Shown here: positions 48,051-52,707 of the stretch, in pieces
How the letters are laid out: the number at the start of each line of letters is the position of its first letter
Numbering within the stretch: position 1 is the stretch's first letter
Origin: Acidobacteriota bacterium
Lineage (GTDB): Bacteria > Acidobacteriota > Vicinamibacteria > Vicinamibacterales > UBA8438
Direction: 5' to 3'
NCBI GenBank assembly: GCA_009861545.1
Contig: VXME01000157.1
Span: 18,735-71,441, forward strand
DNA length: 52,707 nucleotides
Made by a program: the position numbers and the translations under genes
Notes under the pieces: generated by a model
Database searches by the model: none
Told to the model about the DNA's origin: nothing
Seen by the model: only the letters and a program-made list of their open reading frames with translations

Positions 48051-49016
48051 GTGCGGCTGCGGGAAGTCAATGTCGGGTGCTTCGGCGGCGGAACCGGGCT
48101 GCCCAGCCTGCTCGGCGGCCTCAAGCAGAACCCGTGGCTGCGGGTGAACGCCGTCGTCACGATGTTCGACAGCGGCGGCAGCTCGGGTCAGCTTCGCGAC
48201 GAGCTCGGCGTGCTGCCTCCCGGCGACGTGCTGAAGTGCGCGCTCGCGCTCGCCAGGAACGAGGGCGAAGCCCGGCGCCTGCTTCTCTCGCGCCTGCCGG
48301 CCCTGGAGAACGGCCGGCTTCGCGGGCATACCGGCGGCAACCTGCTCCTCTCGATGATGGAGCAGTACAGCGGCGATTTTCTCGCCGCCGTGGACGGCTT
48401 GCGGACGCTGCTCGACTGCAACGGCCGCGTCCTGCCGGTCAGCGTGGAGCAGTCGACCCTCTACGCGGAGTACGAGGACGGCTCGCGCGCGGTCAGCGAG
48501 GTCGGCGTGGACCGCGAGCAGACCGATGGGCGGCGAATCAGGCGGATCTGGCTCGATCCGGAGCCGAACGTGCACGGAGCAGCTTCGGAGGCCATCCGCG
48601 GGTTCGACGCCGTGGTGATCGGGCCGGGAAGCTTCTACACCAGCCTGATGCCGATCCTCCTGGTCCGGGGCGTGGCGGAAGCGGTTCGCGCGACCGCGGG
48701 GCCCATCGTGCTCGTCACGAACATCCTGACCGAGGGACGGGGAATGCACGGTTTCTCGGTGGGCGAGGCGGTGCGCCGCGTCGGAGACGCGATCGGCCGG
48801 CCCGTGGACGTCGCCATCGCCAACAACGCCACACCGCCGCCGGACGTGCTCGCCCGGTACGCGAAGGAGCACAAGGAGCTGCTGCCCGTCGGCGACATTC
48901 CCGCGGCGTGCGAGCTGGTCACCGGTCACTTCTCCCAGCGCCAGATCGCCCGTCATTCGCGCCGGCGCCTCGCCTACGCCGTCTGGAGCGTCCTGGCGCA
49001 ACGGCTCCTGCAATAG
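48051..49016 (+). CDS. yvcK: YvcK/CofD-like gluconeogenesis factor
   Basis: 321 residues if GTG 48051 is used (ATG 48042 would add three). The N-terminal motif GCFGGGTGLPSLLGGLK and FDSGGSSGQLRDELG are the YvcK/CofD signatures. Later VIGPGSFYTSLMPILLV and VTNILTEGRGMHGFSVGEA also match. YvcK proteins bind UDP-sugars and act in carbon metabolism and cell shape. CofD homologues make the F420 precursor, but the YvcK form is far more common and no F420 genes are here. GTG 48051 is favoured by an extended -10 seven bases upstream. Confidence 0.9.
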   Translation: MRLREVNVGCFGGGTGLPSLLGGLKQNPWLRVNAVVTMFDSGGSSGQLRDELGVLPPGDVLKCALALARNEGEARRLLLSRLPALENGRLRGHTGGNLLLSMMEQYSGDFLAAVDGLRTLLDCNGRVLPVSVEQSTLYAEYEDGSRAVSEVGVDREQTDGRRIRRIWLDPEPNVHGAASEAIRGFDAVVIGPGSFYTSLMPILLVRGVAEAVRATAGPIVLVTNILTEGRGMHGFSVGEAVRRVGDAIGRPVDVAIANNATPPPDVLARYAKEHKELLPVGDIPAACELVTGHFSQRQIARHSRRRLAYAVWSVLAQRLLQ

Positions 49017-49019
49017 CCG

Positions 49020-49739
49020 TCAACCCCGGCGGGCGAGGATCTTCCTCGCGGCCCGCTCGATGACCTCACGGGTCAGGGCGGCGGCGCGGCCGTTGCCGGC
49101 GGCCGTTGCCGGACGGCCGGTGATCCAGAGCTCCGGCATGTCCGCGGCCAGGATGTCGTCGAAGTCTCCCTCGCTCTTCACGCTGAGGGGCGCGACCGCC
49201 GTGATGTCGATCGGCCCCGACCAGAAGTCGGCGTGCTTGATGAGCAGCCAGTTGCGGCCGCGCTGCCGCGGCGCGGTTCCGGCGCGGTCTCGGGTGCGCA
49301 CCAGCGCCCAGGAGCCCTTGAGCTTGTAGCCGTCGAGCGAGAACTTCAGGTCGCCCTTCTCCAGGGCGGCGCCCACGTCGTCGACCTCCGGCTTCCAGGC
49401 GCCGTGGTCCCACAGCATCACGATGCCGGCCCCGTAGCCCTCCGGGATGACGCCCTCGAAGCTTCCGTACTCGTACGGATGGTCCTCGGTCCGCACCGCC
49501 ATCCGCTTGTCGGCCGGTTGCAGCGACGGACCCTTGGGTACGGCCCACGAGAGCAGGACGCCGTCGTGCTCGAGCCGCAGGTCGTAGTGGAGATGGCTGG
49601 CGAGGTGTTTCTGGACGCAGAAGTAGCCGTCCGGACCGTTCGCGGTCGCCTGCCGCCGTCGGTTCCGGCGGGCCGCGGCGCCCTCCGGTTCCGGCGTCCG
49701 ACTGAAGTCCCGCTTGCGCCGGTATTCGTCGAGCGCCAT
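49020..49739 (-). CDS. Stand-alone LigD-type 3'-phosphoesterase domain protein
   Basis: 239 residues with the phosphoesterase module of bacterial DNA ligase D only. The signature HLASHLHYDLRLEHDG (His and Asp of the metal site), TEDHPYEYGSFEGVIPEGYGAG (His/Tyr), and WLLIKHAD near the end are present; polymerase and ligase domains are absent. LigD modules remove 3'-terminal ribonucleosides and phosphates at break ends. Ku is not near. MALDEY at 49739 is preferred; longer N-terminal starts overlap the divergent symporter. It ends 3 bases from the convergent yvcK. Confidence 0.9.
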   Translation of the reverse strand: MALDEYRRKRDFSRTPEPEGAAARRNRRRQATANGPDGYFCVQKHLASHLHYDLRLEHDGVLLSWAVPKGPSLQPADKRMAVRTEDHPYEYGSFEGVIPEGYGAGIVMLWDHGAWKPEVDDVGAALEKGDLKFSLDGYKLKGSWALVRTRDRAGTAPRQRGRNWLLIKHADFWSGPIDITAVAPLSVKSEGDFDDILAADMPELWITGRPATAAGNGRAAALTREVIERAARKILARRG

Positions 49740-49747
49740 CGACCGCT

Positions 49748-49756
49748 CATTATGAT
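49748..49756. promoter_or_regulatory. Overlapping divergent -10 elements in a 22-base gap
   Basis: On the minus strand CATAAT (49754-49749) lies nine bases before the phosphoesterase ATG at 49739. On the plus strand CATTAT (49748-49753) or TATGAT (49751-49756) lies eight or five bases before the symporter ATG at 49762. The two -10s share bases, so the gap appears to be a bidirectional, leaderless promoter. Confidence 0.45.
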
Positions 49757-49761
49757 CCACA

Positions 49762-51198
49762 ATGGCCGGCATGCTGACGGCGGTCATCGTCTACATGTCG
49801 GTGCTGGTGCTGGTCGGCGCCTGGCGCAGTCGCCGCGTCCGGACCGGCGACGATTTCCTGGTCGCCGGGCGGCGGCTGCCGGCGCGCGTGCTCGTCTTCA
49901 CGCTGCTCGCCACCTGGATCGGCTCCGGCAGTCTGTTCGGCGGGGCCGGGCTGGGCTATCGTTCCGGCTTCTCCGCGCTGTGGCAGTCGGCCGGCGCGTG
50001 GGTGGGCATCGCCCTCGTCTATTTCATCGCCCCGCGCGTGCGCCGCATCGCGCAGTACACGGTGCCCGACATCCTCGAGCTGCGCTACGGGCCGGCCGCG
50101 CGCGTGCTCGGGACGCTGACCACCGTGCTGGCCTACGCCACCATCGCGGCGTACCAGTTCCGCGGCGGCGGTCGCCTGCTGGCTCTGGTGGCCGGGGTCG
50201 ATCCGGATACCGGCGCCCTGATCACGGCCGTGTTCTGCATCCTCTTCACGTCGCTCGCCGGCATGCTGTCGATCGCCTACCTGGACGTCGGCAACGGCCT
50301 GGTGATGACCGTTGCGGTGATGTTCGGCGTCGCGTTCCTGATCGGCGACGCGGGAGGCCTCTCGGCTTCGCTCGCGGCCCTGGAGCCGCACCAGGTGTCG
50401 CTGTTCGGGGACATGGGCGCGCAGGCGGCGTTCGCTCTGTTTCTGCCGACGATGTTCCTGCTGCTCGGCGAAGCCAACATGTACCAGAAGTTCTTTTCGG
50501 CGCGGGACGAGCGCGCGGCGCGCCTGGCCGTCGTCGGCTGGATCGCCGGCACGATCGTCGTCGAGACCCTGATCGATTCGATCGGCATCTTCGGCAGCCT
50601 GTCCCTCGGCGGACTCGGTGTGGCGGAATCGGAGGAGATAGTCATCCGCGTCGCCACCGACGCGCTGCCGCCGGTGCTCGGCGTGCTGTTGGTCTGCGGC
50701 GCCGCGGCGATCGTCGTCTCCACCGCGAACAGCTTCCTGCTGACGCCGTCGACGAACCTGATCCGCGACGTCTATCAGCGCTTCGTCAACCCCGCCGTCA
50801 CGGATCGGCAGGTGGTGCTCTACACGCGCCTCATCGTGGTCGCGGTCGGCGCTCTCGGTTATGTCGCCGGAAGTTTCTTCCCGACCATTCTCGCGATGGC
50901 GCTCTGGGCCTACACGATGTACGGGGCCGGCATCACGCCCGCGCTCCTCGGCGCGCTGCTGTGGAAGCGGGCGACGCGGGCGGGGGGCGTCGCGTCCATC
51001 CTGGCCGGCATGCTCACGACGCTCGTCTGGGAGATCGTCGGCCTGGCGCGTGCCGTCGACGGGAATCCGGAGTACCTCTTCGGTTGGCAGACCGCCTACC
51101 CGGCGCTCGCTCTGTCCATCGCGACCCTCGTGGTCGTCAGTCTCGCGACCCCGCCTCCCACCGCCGCGGAGGTCGAGTTGCGACCCGCCGGGCCATGA
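49762..51198 (+). CDS. Sodium:solute symporter (SSS family)
   Basis: 478 residues with about 13 membrane segments. SSS signatures include the first-helix region RRVRTGDDFLVAGRRLPAR, ATWIGSGSLFGGAGLGYRSG (Na+-site area), DILELRYGPAARVLG and QFRGGGRLL. The substrate cannot be assigned; SSS members carry sugars, amino acids, vitamins or choline-type solutes. Its stop overlaps the radical SAM gene by ATGA, so the two proteins may act in one pathway. Confidence 0.9.
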   Translation: MAGMLTAVIVYMSVLVLVGAWRSRRVRTGDDFLVAGRRLPARVLVFTLLATWIGSGSLFGGAGLGYRSGFSALWQSAGAWVGIALVYFIAPRVRRIAQYTVPDILELRYGPAARVLGTLTTVLAYATIAAYQFRGGGRLLALVAGVDPDTGALITAVFCILFTSLAGMLSIAYLDVGNGLVMTVAVMFGVAFLIGDAGGLSASLAALEPHQVSLFGDMGAQAAFALFLPTMFLLLGEANMYQKFFSARDERAARLAVVGWIAGTIVVETLIDSIGIFGSLSLGGLGVAESEEIVIRVATDALPPVLGVLLVCGAAAIVVSTANSFLLTPSTNLIRDVYQRFVNPAVTDRQVVLYTRLIVVAVGALGYVAGSFFPTILAMALWAYTMYGAGITPALLGALLWKRATRAGGVASILAGMLTTLVWEIVGLARAVDGNPEYLFGWQTAYPALALSIATLVVVSLATPPPTAAEVELRPAGP

Positions 51199-52565
51199 GA
51201 GTCGCTCTCGTCGCCACCTACGAGCTGGGCCGCCAGCCGTTCGGCCTTGCGTCGCCTGCGGCCTGGCTGCGCCGCGCGGGGATGGACGTCGCCTGCCTCG
51301 ACCTGTCGCGCGAGCCGTTCGACGCCGGCGTGGCAGAGGCCGGCCTCGTGGCGTTCCACCTGCCCATGCACACCGCGACGAGGCTCGCGATCCCGGTGAT
51401 GGAGCGCGTCCGACGACTCAATCCGGGCGCCCGTCTGTGCGCCTACGGCCTCTACGCGCCCCTCAACGGCGAGTTCCTCCGCTCGATCGGTGTCGATCAC
51501 GTGCTCGGCGGCGAGTTCGAGGCCGATCTGGTCCGCCTGGCAACCGAGGTCTCGACCGGCGGAGCCGGTTTCGTCCCGGCGTCCGGTCTCCCGCGGCTGG
51601 AGCTGATGCCGCCCTGGCGCGCGGGGTTGCCGCCGCTCGATCGCTACGCGACGCTGCAGCAGGGCGCGGTCCGGAAGATTGCCGGCTATACGGAGGCGAG
51701 CCGTGGCTGCAAGCACGCCTGCCGCCACTGCCCGGTCGTCCCGGTCTACGGCGGCCGATTCCGCGTCGTGAGCCCGGACGTGGTGATCGCCGACGTGGCG
51801 GCGCAGGTGGAGCAGGGAGCGGAGCACGTCACGTTCGGCGATCCGGACTTCTTCAACGGCGTCGGGCACGCCATGCGGGTGGTCGAGGGGATTGCACGAC
51901 GGTTTCCCGGTCTCACCTACGACGTCACGATCAAGGTGGAACACCTGGTCGCCCATGCCGACCTGCTGTCGCGCTTGCGCGAGACCGGCTGCCTCTTCGT
52001 CACCAGCGCCGTCGAGTCGTTCGACGACTCGATCCTGCGCCGTCTGGAAAAGGGCCACACGCGCGACGACGTCGCCCGCGCCGCGGCGCTCTGCCGCACG
52101 GCCGGACTGACCCTGACGCCGACCTTCGTGGCCTTCACGCCGTGGACCACCCTCGACGGCTACCGCCGGATGCTGGCCGAGATCGAAGCGCTCGATCTGG
52201 TCGAGCAGGTCGCCCCGATCCAGCTTGCGCTGCGGCTGCTCGTGACGGCCGGATCCGGGCTGCTCGAGCTGGAGGACCTCCGCGGGTGGATCGGTCCGTT
52301 CGATCGCGAGCTCCTGGTCTACCCGTGGCGGCATCCCGATCCCCGCGTCGACCGGATGGCCGACGACGTGACGGCTCTGGTCGGCCGGCGCCTCACTGCT
52401 TCCCGGCGCGACGTGTTCAACGCCGTGCTGTCGTGCGCACACGAAGGACGCGTCCCGCCACCTGCGTATTCGAGGGCGGCGAGGCGGAGGGCCGAGGTTT
52501 CATACCTGAACGAGCCGTGGTACTGCTGAGTCGAGCCCACGACCGGGCAGGTGGCCCTGGTCTGA
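51195..52565 (+). CDS. B12-binding/radical SAM protein, probable selenoprotein (CUAEP-tail type)
   Basis: Residues 1-130 resemble a cobalamin-binding-type domain. The radical SAM motif is CKHACRHC (C172, C176, C179), followed by HVTFGDPDFFNG. Read to the UGA at 52527-52529 the protein would end ...NEPWYC (444 aa). In frame, the codons after it read Val-Glu-Pro-Thr-Thr-Gly-Gln-Val-Ala-Leu-Val, then UGA at 52563-52565, giving 456 residues with selenocysteine at 445 (CUVEP tail). A SECIS-like hairpin follows at 52541-52562. I recall a family with CUAEP or CCAEP tails. Readthrough is inferred; the substrate is unknown. Confidence 0.75.
52527..52529 (+). other. Candidate selenocysteine UGA codon
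   Basis: TGA directly after the Cys codon (TGC) that ends the PWYC motif, followed by codons for Val-Glu-Pro-Thr. The reading is C-U-V-E-P. A second in-frame TGA (52563-52565) gives the natural end 11 sense codons later. Confidence 0.7.
52541..52562 (+). promoter_or_regulatory. Bacterial SECIS-like hairpin
   Basis: Stem GACCGGGC (52541-52548) pairs with GCCC (52554-52557) and GGTC (52559-52562), with T52558 bulged. The loop is AGGTG (52549-52553). Eight perfect base pairs, one bulged U and a GGU in the loop match the key features of bacterial SECIS elements. The loop begins 19 nt after the UGA, within the usual range. The bulge is on the 3' side, whereas in E. coli fdhF it is on the 5' side. 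Confidence 0.7.
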
Positions 52566-52707
52566 TACCGGCGTGGATCCTCGCTGCTCTGCCGAGGGCT
52601 ATAGCCGTGGGCGCTACCGCGGACGGCGTGACGCCGGCTGCGGGCTAGGAGTCTGCGCCGCAGAACGCAGCGCAGCGAAGTGCCGCGGCGCAGGGTCATG
52701 GAGTGGG
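52566..52707. other. Downstream edge of the window
   Basis: After the presumed end of the radical SAM selenoprotein I see no ribosome-binding site or recognisable gene start. I looked for a selenocysteine tRNA (selC) here because of the neighbour and found no acceptor-stem or T-loop motif. The only structure is the repeat and inverted repeat listed at 52657-52681. Confidence 0.4.
52657..52681 (+). repeat. Intergenic 25-bp repeat, copy 2
   Basis: Same unit as 44536-44560 with two mismatches. Here it lies inside a larger inverted repeat: GCGCCGC (52655-52661) pairs with GCGGCGC (52685-52691). No T-run follows, so a terminator role is not obvious. Confidence 0.5.

Noticed and set aside
52566-52707. 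Possible selenocysteine tRNA (selC) after the selenoprotein gene
   Set aside because: I looked for a UCA anticodon arm, a long extra arm and a T-loop and found none. The region is too short and shows only the 25-bp repeat.

Overview
The window is about 52.7 kb of high-GC bacterial chromosome with densely packed, mostly housekeeping genes. I see no tRNA, rRNA, insertion sequence, phage or CRISPR. Gene content (large secreted propeller and barrel proteins, M49-like peptidase, single-chain pyruvate:ferredoxin oxidoreductase, MoxR/VWA operon, YpdA-like reductase) and the very high GC fit an acidobacterium-like organism, possibly class Vicinamibacteria. That assignment is inference from gene types, not from a marker gene. 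The first ~110 bases are low-complexity C runs that look like a contig-end artefact, and they cut the 5' end of the first gene.

Layout. 0.1-8.4 kb: a GGDEF gene overlapping a cell-elongation operon (mreB, mreC, mreD, PBP2, rodA), then ribonuclease E/G behind a leader with three tandem GC hairpins. 8.4-10.3 kb (minus): a secreted unknown, a mini alkyltransferase, a DinB-like protein and a small membrane protein. 10.3-15.9 kb: CNT nucleoside transporter, mtnA, tsaD, a DAACS symporter and an HD protein. 16-20.6 kb: two ATPase/permease ABC pairs with overlapping stops and starts, then a membrane-anchored unknown. 20.8-23.9 kb: 3-hydroxyacyl-CoA dehydrogenase, folE, a secreted unknown and a YpdA-like reductase. 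23.9-27.4 kb (minus): a MoxR-like AAA, VWA and LON-domain operon. 27.5-32.5 kb: an unusually long (1568 aa) pyruvate:ferredoxin oxidoreductase plus a small orphan protein. 32.6-38.2 kb: an M49-like peptidase, lpdA, lipA, then ferredoxin-nuoB-nuoI. 38.3-43 kb: a TPR/double aspartic protease-like protein and a gluzincin/propeller/barrel protein. 43.3-49 kb: a TlpA-like thioredoxin, two small Cys proteins, DUF72, a YheT-like hydrolase, a polytopic membrane protein and a YvcK-like protein. 49-52.6 kb: a stand-alone LigD-type phosphoesterase divergent from a sodium:solute symporter, which overlaps a radical SAM gene.

The most exciting signal is the end of the radical SAM gene. Its apparent stop is a UGA directly after a Cys codon. 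The frame continues Cys-UGA-Val-Glu-Pro-Thr for 11 more sense codons, and a perfect 8-bp hairpin with one bulged U and an AGGUG loop begins 11 nt after the UGA. This is the architecture of a bacterial SECIS element, so I read the gene as a selenoprotein of the CUAEP/CCAEP-tail radical SAM type.

The genes connect in a few places. Pyruvate:ferredoxin oxidoreductase, ferredoxin and the NuoB/NuoI subunits could form an electron route from pyruvate to complex I; lpdA and lipA serve lipoyl-dependent dehydrogenases. Many operon-leading genes have a -10-like hexamer 6-8 nt before the start codon and no Shine-Dalgarno sequence, which suggests leaderless transcription is common here.
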